From: Clostridiales bacterium
GTDB lineage: Bacteria > Bacillota > Clostridia > Oscillospirales > Oscillospiraceae
Length of the DNA: 64,000 bases
NCBI GenBank assembly: GCA_021205725.1
Contig: JAJPWY010000036.1
Coordinates: forward strand, 1 to 64,000
Direction of reading: 5' to 3'
A program made the translations under genes and the position numbers. The notes below the pieces were generated by a model. That model ran no database searches and was not told the DNA's origin. It saw nothing but the letters and a program-made list of their open reading frames with translations. This document shows positions 25,277 through 33,191 of this stretch, piece by piece. Numbering within the stretch: position 1 is the stretch's first letter; each line of letters opens with the position of its first letter.

Positions 25277-26646
25277 TGAATACAGCCTCTTCCCCGGACA
25301 CCATCGCCGCCGTCGCCACCGCCCCCGGAGCCAGTGCCATCGGTATCCTCCGGCTCTCCGGATCGGAGGCGATCTCCGCCGTCTCCGCCTGCTTTCGCCC
25401 GTCGTCCGGGAAACCCCTCACCGACTATCCCCCCAACCGGCTGGTGCTGGGGACGCTGCTGGACGGGGACGGGGCCATGCTGGATCAGTGTATGGCCACC
25501 TACGCCCGGGCCCCCCACAGCTACACCGGGGAGGACACCGCGGAGCTGCAATGTCACGGCTCCCCGGCGGTGCTCTCCGCCGGGCTGGAGCAGCTCTTTC
25601 GCCACGGGGCGAGACAGGCGGGGCCGGGAGAGTTCACGAAACGGGCCTTTCTCAACGGCCGGATGGATCTGATTCAGGCGGAGGCGGTGGCGGATCTCAT
25701 CGACGCCCAGACCCCGGACGCCGCCCGGAACGCCGCCGGTCAGCTGGGCCGGGCCATGACGGAGAAGATACAGGCGGTGGCGGACGGGCTCATCGACCTG
25801 CTGGCCCACTTCCATGTGGTGCTGGACTACCCGGACGAGGATCTGAACCCGCTGGAGACGGCGGAGATCGAGGCGACCCTGTCCCGCTCGGAGGCCGCTC
25901 TCCGGCAGATCGGCTCCACCTACCGCCGGGGACGACAGCTCACCCAGGGGGTGCCCTGCGCCATTGTGGGGCGTCCCAATGCGGGCAAGTCCTCCCTGCT
26001 CAACGCCCTGCTGGGCTATGACCGGGCCATCGTCACCCCCATCCCCGGCACCACCCGGGACACGGTGGAGGAGCGGTGCGTCCTGGGCGGCGTCCTCCTC
26101 CGTCTGGTGGACACCGCCGGACTGCGGGACACCGCCGACCCGGTGGAGCGGCTGGGTGTGGCCCGGAGCCGGGCGGCTCTGGACGAGGCGGAGCTGGCTC
26201 TGGTGCTGCTGGACGGCAGCGAGGAGCTGACCGAGGAGGACAGGACCCTGCTGGCCCTCTCGGAGCGGTGCCCTCACCGGCTGGTGCTGGTGAGCAAGTC
26301 CGACCTGCCCACCGTTCTGACCCTCCCGGAGGGGCTGGAGGCCATCACCGTCAGCTCGGTCACCGGTCAGGGGCTAGAGACGCTGGAGGACGCCGTCCGC
26401 ACCCTCTTTGCCGACCACACCCCCCGTCAGGGGGAGCTGCTTACCAACGCCCGCCAGGCAGAGGCCATCCGCCGGGCGGCGGACAGTCTGGCAGGGGCAA
26501 ATCAGGCTCTGGAGCTGGGCCTGCCCCCGGACGCCGTTCTGTCCGACGCAGAGGCGGCTCTGTCCGCCTTAAACGAGGTCACCGGACAGTCTGTCACCGA
26601 GGATGTGACCCGGCGCATCTTCCAGCGGTTCTGCGTGGGTAAATAA
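25276..26646 (+). CDS. mnmE: tRNA modification GTPase MnmE
   Basis: With MnmG it builds the cmnm5 group on wobble uridines. 456 residues. It has an N-terminal formyl-THF-binding domain with the conserved FLNGRMDLIQAEAVADLI, and a G domain with P-loop GRPNAGKSSLLN, TTRDTVEE and VDTAGLRDT. A helical domain ends in the essential CVGK motif. Translationally coupled to proA (one-base overlap), which is an unusual neighbour; mnmE more often sits with jag, yidC and mnmG. Confidence 0.97.
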   Translation: MNTASSPDTIAAVATAPGASAIGILRLSGSEAISAVSACFRPSSGKPLTDYPPNRLVLGTLLDGDGAMLDQCMATYARAPHSYTGEDTAELQCHGSPAVLSAGLEQLFRHGARQAGPGEFTKRAFLNGRMDLIQAEAVADLIDAQTPDAARNAAGQLGRAMTEKIQAVADGLIDLLAHFHVVLDYPDEDLNPLETAEIEATLSRSEAALRQIGSTYRRGRQLTQGVPCAIVGRPNAGKSSLLNALLGYDRAIVTPIPGTTRDTVEERCVLGGVLLRLVDTAGLRDTADPVERLGVARSRAALDEAELALVLLDGSEELTEEDRTLLALSERCPHRLVLVSKSDLPTVLTLPEGLEAITVSSVTGQGLETLEDAVRTLFADHTPRQGELLTNARQAEAIRRAADSLAGANQALELGLPPDAVLSDAEAALSALNEVTGQSVTEDVTRRIFQRFCVGK

Positions 26647-26651
26647 AAAGC

Positions 26652-26724
26652 TTGAGCCGTCGGCAGTTCCGGCGGCTCTGACAATAGGGCGCATCTGTTC
26701 GCATTTGCGAAACAGGTCGCCTTT
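26652..26724 (+). terminator. Hairpins between mnmE and feoAB
   Basis: A first hairpin GAGCCG/CGGCTC (26654-26678) is followed by a longer one in which CTGTTCGCA pairs with TGCGAAACAG and the outer GGCG pairs with CGCC (26688-26722). It ends in CTTTTGGG. Probably a terminator or a partial attenuator before feoAB. Confidence 0.55.
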
Positions 26725-26748
26725 TGGGAAAGGACAGGAAACAGATTC

Positions 26749-29097
26749 ATGACGCTGAATGAATTAGAGATCGGAAAGTCCGCCTCTATCATCACCGTGG
26801 GGGGCGAGGGTGCCCTCCGGCAGCACTTTCTGGACATGGGCCTGATTCCCGGGGCTCAGGTCACCATGGTGAAATACGCCCCCATGGGCGACCCGGTGGA
26901 GCTGCGCATCCACAGCTATGAACTGACCCTGCGCCTGGCGGACGCAGAGCAGATCGAGATCGACCGGGTCTCCCCCGCCAAAGAGAAGGCGGAGTCGGAG
27001 CGGAAAAAGGCCATTCCCCATCCCGGTCTGGGCGAGGGAGGCAAGTACCACAGCAAGGCGGACGAGCACCCCCTGCCGGAGGGGGAGACGTTGACCTTCG
27101 CCCTGGCGGGGAACCAGAACTGTGGCAAAACCACCCTGTTCAACCAGCTCACCGGCTCCAACCAGCACGTGGGCAACTTCCCCGGGGTGACGGTGGACCG
27201 GAAGGACGGCCCCATCAAGGGCTATGAGAACACCCTGGTCACCGACCTGCCGGGCATCTACTCCATGTCCCCCTACTCCAGCGAGGAGCTGGTCACCCGG
27301 AACTTCGTCCTCCATGAGCACCCTCAGGGCATCATCAACATCGTGGACGCCACCAACATCGAGCGCAACCTCTACCTGACCATGCAGCTCATGGAGCTGG
27401 ACCGGCCCATGGTGCTGGCGCTGAACATGATGGACGAGGTGCGGGAGAACGGCGGCTCCATCCTGGTCAACGAGATGGAGGCCATGCTGGGCATCCCTGT
27501 TGTCCCCATCTCGGCGGCCAAAAATGAGGGCATCGACGAGCTGATTTCCCACGCCCTCCACACGGCGAAGTACCAGGAGTGCCCGGGACGACAGGACTTC
27601 TGCGACGCCAGCGACCACGGCGGGGCCGTCCACCGCTGCCTCCACGGCATCATGCACCTGATCGAGGACCACGCCGCCGAGGCGGGCATCCCTCTCCGCT
27701 TTGCCGCCACCAAGGTGGCCGAGGGGGATCCCCTCATCCTGGAGCAGCTGGCCCTGAGCGAGAACGAGCGAGAGATGATCGAGCACATCGTCTCCCAGAT
27801 GGAGGAGGAGCGGGGCCTGGATCGGGCGGCGGCCATCGCGGATATGCGCTTCCACTTCATCGAAAAGGTGTGCGCCGCCACCGTCATCAAGCCCCGGGAG
27901 AGCCGGGAGCGGCTGCGCAGCGAGAAGATCGACCGGGTGCTGACGGGGAAATATACCGCCATCCCCTGCTTTGTGGGCATTATGGCCCTGGTGTTCTACC
28001 TGACCTTCAACGTCATCGGCTCGGGACTGGCAGACCTGCTGGACCTGCTCATCTCCTGGCTCACCGACCTGACCGACGCCACCCTGGTGTCCCTCCAGGT
28101 CAACGACGCCGTCCGCTCCCTGGTGATCGACGGCATATTCAACGGGGTGGGCAGCGTGCTCAGCTTTTTGCCCATCATCGTCACTCTGTTCTTCTTCCTC
28201 TCCCTGCTGGAGGACAGCGGCTATATGGCCCGGGTGGCCTTCGTCATGGACAAGCTGCTGCGTAAGATCGGCCTGTCCGGGCGGAGCATCGTGCCCATGC
28301 TCATCGGCTTCGGCTGCACCGTGCCCGGAGTCATGGCCAGCCGCACCCTCCCCTCTGAGCGGGATCGGAAAATGACCATCCTGCTCACCCCGTACATGAG
28401 CTGCTCCGCCAAGCTACCCATCTACAGCTTCTTTGCCGAGGCGTTCTTCCCCGACTACGCCGGGCTGGTCATGATCGCCCTGTACTTCGGGGGCATCCTG
28501 GTGAGCGTACTGATGGCCCTGCTCCTGCGTGGGGTTCTGTTCCGGGGAGAGGCGGTGCCCTTCGTGATGGAGCTGCCCAACTACCGGCTGCCCGGGGCCA
28601 AAAACGTGGCCCAGCTGCTTTGGGAGAAGGCCAAGGACTTTTTACAACGTGCCTTCACCGTCATCTTTGTGGCAACCATCCTGATCTGGTTTTTGCAGAC
28701 CTTTGACCTCCACCTGCAAATGGTCACCGACTCCCAGGACAGCATCCTGGCGGCGGCGGCCGGGGTGATCGCCCCCATCTTCCAGCCCCTGGGCTTTGGG
28801 GACTGGCGCATCTCCACGGCGCTGATCACCGGATTTATGGCCAAGGAGAGCGTAGTCTCCACCCTGTCGGTGCTGTTCGGCTCCACCGAGGTGCTGCTGG
28901 GGGCCATGACCCCCCTGACCGCCGCCTCCCTGCTGGTGTTCTGCCTGCTGTACACCCCCTGCGTGGCGGCTATCGCCTCCATCAAACGGGAGCTGGGAGG
29001 CAAATGGGCCGTCGGCGTGGTGGTCGGCCAGTGCGTCGTGGCCTGGGTAGCCGCACTGCTGGTGCGGGCGGTAGGCCTGATGCTTGGGTTCGTGTAA
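26749..29097 (+). CDS. feoB: Ferrous iron transporter, FeoA-FeoB fusion
   Basis: Iron(II) uptake protein of 782 residues. Residues 1-75 form an SH3-like FeoA domain (FLDMGLIPGAQVTMV), then a charged linker (80-115). The FeoB G domain follows: G1 GNQNCGKTTLFNQL, switch NFPGVTVD, G3 DLPG, G4 NMMD. A GDI-like helical region precedes about eight membrane helices from residue 400, with the Gly-rich cores IVPMLIGFGCTVPGVMA and YMSCSAKLPIYSFF. No separate feoA or feoC is present. The ATG follows GGAAAGGACAGG. Separated from mnmE by about 100 bases with hairpins. Confidence 0.96.
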   Translation: MTLNELEIGKSASIITVGGEGALRQHFLDMGLIPGAQVTMVKYAPMGDPVELRIHSYELTLRLADAEQIEIDRVSPAKEKAESERKKAIPHPGLGEGGKYHSKADEHPLPEGETLTFALAGNQNCGKTTLFNQLTGSNQHVGNFPGVTVDRKDGPIKGYENTLVTDLPGIYSMSPYSSEELVTRNFVLHEHPQGIINIVDATNIERNLYLTMQLMELDRPMVLALNMMDEVRENGGSILVNEMEAMLGIPVVPISAAKNEGIDELISHALHTAKYQECPGRQDFCDASDHGGAVHRCLHGIMHLIEDHAAEAGIPLRFAATKVAEGDPLILEQLALSENEREMIEHIVSQMEEERGLDRAAAIADMRFHFIEKVCAATVIKPRESRERLRSEKIDRVLTGKYTAIPCFVGIMALVFYLTFNVIGSGLADLLDLLISWLTDLTDATLVSLQVNDAVRSLVIDGIFNGVGSVLSFLPIIVTLFFFLSLLEDSGYMARVAFVMDKLLRKIGLSGRSIVPMLIGFGCTVPGVMASRTLPSERDRKMTILLTPYMSCSAKLPIYSFFAEAFFPDYAGLVMIALYFGGILVSVLMALLLRGVLFRGEAVPFVMELPNYRLPGAKNVAQLLWEKAKDFLQRAFTVIFVATILIWFLQTFDLHLQMVTDSQDSILAAAAGVIAPIFQPLGFGDWRISTALITGFMAKESVVSTLSVLFGSTEVLLGAMTPLTAASLLVFCLLYTPCVAAIASIKRELGGKWAVGVVVGQCVVAWVAALLVRAVGLMLGFV

Positions 29098-29115
29098 CGT
29101 GTAAAAAGGAAAATG

Positions 29116-29150
29116 GACAATGGCCCTCAGCGCAGGCGAGGGCCGTTGTC
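29116..29150. terminator. Hairpin after feoB
   Basis: 13-bp stem (GACAA-T-GGCCCTC with GAGGGCC-G-TTGTC) with a 9-base loop. It lacks a T-run on the plus strand; on the minus strand CATTTTCC follows, so it may instead stop antisense transcripts. Confidence 0.5.
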
Positions 29151-29159
29151 CATACCACC

Positions 29160-29235
29160 AGCAGCCCCGGACGGGGCCAGAACGGTTTGCCAGTGGCATT
29201 TCCGTTCTGGCTGCTCGCAAGGGGCTGCTGTTTTC
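29160..29235 (+). terminator. Branched long inverted repeat downstream of feoB
   Basis: Outer arms AGCAGCCCC (29160-29168) and GGGGCTGCT (29221-29229), inner arms CCAGAACGG (29177-29185) and CCGTTCTGG (29202-29210), then GTTTTC. Likely the real feoB terminator. Confidence 0.65.
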
Positions 29236-29292
29236 TGTCCATTGCGACAGACTTCTAGTCGCCATCGGTCAGCCGGTGGCCATATACATATC

Positions 29293-29323
29293 AAAATGGG
29301 GAGGATGCTTTCGCATCCTCCCC
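29293..29323 (-). terminator. Terminator of the BMP lipoprotein gene
   Basis: 11-bp perfect stem (GGGGAGGATGC/GCATCCTCCCC) with a GAAA tetraloop, followed on the minus strand by ATTTTG. Confidence 0.85.
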
Positions 29324-29355
29324 GTTGGGTTGCAGAGCTTCTGTGGATACAGAAA

Positions 29356-30639
29356 TTACTCAATCATGTTGACGGTGACGTTGGAGTACTCCTGGCTGAA
29401 GTTGCTCTCATAGTCGCTGTCAACGACCAGCTCGCCACTGACGACGGAGGCCAGCAGAGCCTCGTAGTCCTCGACGGTGAAGTTGGTCATGGACCAGGTG
29501 TCGGTGGGCAGACCCACGGCGCCGTCAGCAGCGCCCAGGGTGGTGGTGGTGCCGCCGATCTCGTCCCAGGAACCGTCATAGTACTTGCCGACAGCATACT
29601 CGGTAGCCTCGGCCAGGCCCTTCATGGCGGAGGTGATGACGGTATCGGACTCGCTGGACTGGTCGACATCAACGCCGATCACAGCGCCGTCGTTCTCAGC
29701 AGCGGCAGTGGCGATGGAGGAGAACATGGAGCCGCCGCAGGCGAACACGACCTGAGTGCCGTTGGAGTACCAGCCGGAGATCATGGTCTGCAGGTCGGGG
29801 GAGGCGCTGTAGCTGGAGCCATAGAGCCAGGAGTAGTTGATGTTGACGGTGATGCCCAGAGCGGCAGCGGCGTCATTGGCGCCCTGCACGTAGCCAAAGC
29901 CGTAACGGCAGCAGGCGGGGTTGGTGCCGCCACCGCCGCCGGAGAAGCCCAGCTCGGTGTAGCCTTCCATGACGGCAGCATAGCCGGCGAAGTAGCCGCA
30001 CTGCTCCTCCTGGAAGTTGATGCCAGCCACGTTGGTCAGAGCGGTGTCGCCATCATACAGGGTGTAGCCGTCGATGAAGACGAACTGCACGTCGGGATAG
30101 GCGATAGCGGCCTGAGTCAGAGCGGCCTCCTGAAGGTAACCGGCACAGACAACGACCTTGGCGCCGGCGTCGCAGGCAGCGGCCATGGCGTCATAGCGGT
30201 CATCATCGGTGGCCTCGCTCTCGTTGGCGGGCTGATAATACTTGTAGGACAGGCCGTTCTCATAGGCGTACAGCTTGACGCCGTTCCAGGTGCCCTCGTT
30301 GAAGGACTTGTCCTTCAGGGAGCCCACGTCAGTGACGAAAGCGATCTCATAAGTACCGTCGTCAGAGGTCATGTTGTCGTCGATGTCGTCGGCGGAGACA
30401 GTCTCGGTAGAGGTGGTATCCTCAGCCTCTGCGTCATCGGCCTCCTCAGTGGTGTCGGCATCGCTGGTCTCCTCAGTGGTGTCGGCGTCGCTGGACTCCT
30501 CGGTGTCGTCGGTGGTCTCCTCGGTGGTATCGCTGGAGGTGTCGGTGGTGGTGCTGTCGCTGCTGCTGCCGCAGGCGGCCAGAGCAAAGCACATCATCAG
30601 AGCCAGCAGGAGAGCGAGGAGCTTCTTCATCTGTTTCAT
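29356..30639 (-). CDS. BMP-family substrate-binding lipoprotein (nucleoside-type)
   Basis: 427-residue lipoprotein: signal peptide with lipobox LAACG (Cys23), a Thr/Asp/Glu linker to about residue 90, then a PnrA/BmpA-type periplasmic-binding fold. Family marks include FVTDVGSLKDKSFN, VFIDGY, AGINFQEEQCGYFAGYAA, ACGGSMFSS and GVDVDQS. BMP proteins bind purine nucleosides for ABC import. No ATPase or permease is next to it. It is divergent from psuK-psuG, so a (pseudo)nucleoside ligand is a reasonable inference. The start ATG 30639 has AAAGGA ten bases upstream. Confidence 0.9.
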   Translation of the reverse strand: MKQMKKLLALLLALMMCFALAACGSSSDSTTTDTSSDTTEETTDDTEESSDADTTEETSDADTTEEADDAEAEDTTSTETVSADDIDDNMTSDDGTYEIAFVTDVGSLKDKSFNEGTWNGVKLYAYENGLSYKYYQPANESEATDDDRYDAMAAACDAGAKVVVCAGYLQEAALTQAAIAYPDVQFVFIDGYTLYDGDTALTNVAGINFQEEQCGYFAGYAAVMEGYTELGFSGGGGGTNPACCRYGFGYVQGANDAAAALGITVNINYSWLYGSSYSASPDLQTMISGWYSNGTQVVFACGGSMFSSIATAAAENDGAVIGVDVDQSSESDTVITSAMKGLAEATEYAVGKYYDGSWDEIGGTTTTLGAADGAVGLPTDTWSMTNFTVEDYEALLASVVSGELVVDSDYESNFSQEYSNVTVNMIE

Positions 30640-30746
30640 CCGTGTGTCATCCTTTCCTGGTAATTTCCCGGTGCTGTCGCAATCCGGGGTCAAAACTGCT
30701 CAGAACCGCCTTTTCTCACAAGGGCACGAGAACTGAGTGTACTCAC

Positions 30747-30775
30747 ATTTTAACATTGCCTTTACAAAATAGCAA
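30747..30775 (-). promoter_or_regulatory. Promoter of the BMP lipoprotein gene
   Basis: Minus strand TTGCTA (30775-30770), 17-base spacer, TAAAAT (30752-30747). Confidence 0.7.
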
Positions 30776-30911
30776 CCCCCAATTCGGCGAATTTTGAGCA
30801 GAATTGGCGCCAATATCAGTTGTTTTCCCAAACTCCATGCCGTTACGATTTGGGTCGGATACAGCGGCGCACCGGGCGGGGATACCATTTTCACAAATCC
30901 GGCAAAACCTG

Positions 30912-30940
30912 TTGACCGCTCTGTCAGAATGTTGTATAAT
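30912..30940 (+). promoter_or_regulatory. Promoter of psuK-psuG
   Basis: TTGACC (30912-30917), 17-base spacer, TATAAT (30935-30940); nearly consensus. Confidence 0.82.
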
Positions 30941-30998
30941 AAACAAAAATCAATCTAATAAGCAACTGCTTATTTGCCAGATGAGAGGAGGGGCTTCC

Positions 30999-32078
30999 AT
31001 GACCCAGCGGGAACGGGAGATTCTGAACTGGATCGCAGAGAACCCCATGATCTCCCAGCAGGAGCTGGCCGACCGGGCGGGCATCACCCGCTCCTCGGTG
31101 GCCGTCCACATCTCCAACCTGACGAAAAAGGGATACATCGCCGGAAAGGGCTACGTCCTTCGCACTGCCTCCTATGTGGCGGTGGTGGGCGGGGTAAACA
31201 TGGACATCGGCGGTCGGGCCTACGCCCCTCTGGTGGCCAGCGATTCCAACCCCGGCCGGGTGCGCATGTCCCTGGGGGGTGTGGGGCGGAACATCGCCCA
31301 CAACCTGGCCCTGCTGGGGGTGGACGTGCGGCTGCTCACCGCCTTTGGAGACGACATCTACGCCCAGAAGATCGCCGCCTCCTGCGGGGAGCTGGGCATC
31401 GACATCTCCCAGGCCCTCCAGGTACCCGGAGGCGTCACCTCCAACTACGTCTTTCTCTCCGGCCCGGACGGTGACATGGCTCTGGCCATCTCCGACATGG
31501 ACATCTACGACCATGTGACCCCGGGCTATCTCCAGAGCCGCCGGGCCCTGCTGGACAACGCCCAGATCGTCATTCTGGACACCAACATCCCCGCCGAATC
31601 GGTGCGCTGGCTGTGTGAGAACGTGAAGGCCCCCATCTTTGCCGACCCGGTGTCCACCGCCAAGGCGGTCAGGCTCCGGGACGTGCTGGGCAAGATACAC
31701 ACCCTCAAGCCCAACCGCTACGAGGCGGAGCTGCTCTCCGGGGTGTCCATCACCGACGATGAGAGCCTGGAGCGGGCGGCTCAGACCCTGCTGGACACCG
31801 GCCTCCGCCGGGTGTTCATCTCCCTGGGGAGCGATGGGGTCTACGCCGCCGACCACTGGGGGAGCCTCCGTCTCCCCTGCTATCCTGCCCGGCCGGTCAA
31901 CGCCACCGGCGCAGGGGACGCCTTTATGGCGGCTCTGGCCTGGGCCTATCTGGAGGGCAACGACCTGGAGGGCTCCGCCTGCCGGGCACAGGCCGCCGCC
32001 GCCATCTCCATCGAGGGGGCGGAGACCATCAACCCCCGGCTCTCCGGCGAGGCCATCCTGGAGCGGATGGCGCAATAA
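30999..32078 (+). CDS. psuK: PfkB-family kinase with N-terminal HTH, probable pseudouridine kinase
   Basis: 359 residues. The first 60 form a winged helix (REILNWIAENPMISQQELADR in shorter terms: residues 5-25, then ITRSSVAVHISNLTKKGYI). The rest is a ribokinase/PfkB domain with VVGGVNMDIGG, SLGGVGRNIAHNL and the catalytic NATGAGDAF near residue 305. Directly followed by psuG, which fixes the likely substrate as pseudouridine. The start at 30999 has AGGAGG; a longer in-frame extension runs through the promoter and is rejected. The HTH suggests the kinase may also control its own operon. Confidence 0.9.
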   Translation: MTQREREILNWIAENPMISQQELADRAGITRSSVAVHISNLTKKGYIAGKGYVLRTASYVAVVGGVNMDIGGRAYAPLVASDSNPGRVRMSLGGVGRNIAHNLALLGVDVRLLTAFGDDIYAQKIAASCGELGIDISQALQVPGGVTSNYVFLSGPDGDMALAISDMDIYDHVTPGYLQSRRALLDNAQIVILDTNIPAESVRWLCENVKAPIFADPVSTAKAVRLRDVLGKIHTLKPNRYEAELLSGVSITDDESLERAAQTLLDTGLRRVFISLGSDGVYAADHWGSLRLPCYPARPVNATGAGDAFMAALAWAYLEGNDLEGSACRAQAAAAISIEGAETINPRLSGEAILERMAQ

Positions 32079-32159
32079 GCCCGTGTTCCTGCCGCTACGC
32101 GGCTTTTCATAAAAAAGTTCATTCTCAAACCATTATCATATCACAGGAGGTATTGCATC

Positions 32160-33077
32160 ATGTCTCTCACCAAGTATCTGGACGTGGCCCCCGAGGTGGC
32201 CCAGGCCCTGAAGGACAACCGGCCCGTGGTGGCGCTGGAGTCCACCATCATCTCCCACGGCATGCCCTATCCGCAGAACGTGGAGACCGCCCTCAAGGTG
32301 GAGGAGATCATCCGCTCCTGCGGAGCCGTCCCCGCCACCATCGCCATCATCGGCGGCCGCCTCAAGGCGGGCTGCACCCATGAGGAGATCGAGCACCTGG
32401 GCAAGAAGGGCCAGGAGGTCACCAAGGTCTCCCGCCGGGACCTGCCGGTCATCGTCGCCAGGGGAATGGACGGGGCCACCACCGTCACCACCACCATGAT
32501 TATCGCCAACCTGGCGGGCATCTCCGTCTTTGCCACCGGCGGCATCGGCGGCGTCCATCGTGGTGCGGAGACCACCATGGACATCTCCGCCGACCTGGAG
32601 GAGCTGGCCCAGACCCCGGTCATGGTCATCTGCGCCGGGGCCAAGTCCATCCTGGACCTGGGGCTGACCCTGGAGTATCTGGAGACCAAGGGCGTCCCCG
32701 TCATCGGCTACGGCACCAGTGAACTGCCCGCCTTCTACACCCGCAAGAGCGGCTTCGGCGTGGACTATGAGCTGGACACCCCCGCCGAGGTGGCCGCCGC
32801 CTTCCGCGCCCAGCGGGAGATGGGGCTCAAGGGCGGCATGCTGGTGACCAACCCCATCCCGGAGGAGTACTCCATGGATGCGGACGTCATCAACAAGGCC
32901 ATCGACGAGGCGGTGGCCGAGGCCAACGCCCTGGGCATCCACGGCAAGCAGACCACTCCCTTCCTGCTCGCCAAGATCAAGGACCTGACCGGCGGCGACA
33001 GCCTGGACTCCAACATTCAGCTGGTGTTCAACAACGCCCGTCTGGCCTCCGCCGTGGCCACGGAGCTGTGCAAGTAA
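32160..33077 (+). CDS. psuG: Pseudouridine-5'-phosphate glycosidase
   Basis: Cleaves the C-C glycosidic bond of pseudouridine 5'-phosphate to uracil and ribose 5-phosphate. 305 residues, usual size. It has VALESTIISHGMPYP, IGGRLKAGCT, MDGATTVTTTM, the metal-site ATGGIGGVHRGAE, CAGAKSILDLG, and the end NNARLASAVATEL. 81 bases after psuK; SD CAGGAGG. Uracil released here could feed Upp. Confidence 0.97.
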   Translation: MSLTKYLDVAPEVAQALKDNRPVVALESTIISHGMPYPQNVETALKVEEIIRSCGAVPATIAIIGGRLKAGCTHEEIEHLGKKGQEVTKVSRRDLPVIVARGMDGATTVTTTMIIANLAGISVFATGGIGGVHRGAETTMDISADLEELAQTPVMVICAGAKSILDLGLTLEYLETKGVPVIGYGTSELPAFYTRKSGFGVDYELDTPAEVAAAFRAQREMGLKGGMLVTNPIPEEYSMDADVINKAIDEAVAEANALGIHGKQTTPFLLAKIKDLTGGDSLDSNIQLVFNNARLASAVATELCK

Positions 33078-33095
33078 ATCACGCATCGCCTGTTT

Positions 33096-33136
33096 GCAGA
33101 CCGGGCCTCCCCTTCGGAGGTTCGGTTTGCTTTTTC
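33096..33136 (+). terminator. Terminator of psuK-psuG
   Basis: 15-bp stem with G-T pairs (33096-33110 and 33116-33130), loop CCTTC, then TTTTT. Confidence 0.85.
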
Positions 33137-33155
33137 TGCGGGGATAGGTTACAAT
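33127..33155 (+). promoter_or_regulatory. Candidate promoter of pepF
   Basis: TTGCTT (33127-33132), 17-base spacer, TACAAT (33150-33155). The -35 lies within the tail of the preceding terminator. Confidence 0.55.
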
Positions 33156-33191
33156 AGGCGCAGGAAAAATACAGGAAAGGAAGTAACGCCA

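Larger units (their letters stand above)
30640..30998. other. Divergent regulatory region between BMP gene and psuK
   Basis: 359 bases without a gene. They contain the two promoters listed separately and about 110 bases of BMP leader. GGCGCCAATATC/TTGGCGCC-like small repeats at 30805-30815 are not obviously an operator. Confidence 0.6.

Noticed and set aside
30804-30998. N-terminal extension of the pseudouridine kinase by 65 residues
   Set aside because: It runs through a near-consensus promoter; the ATG at 30999 has a perfect SD.
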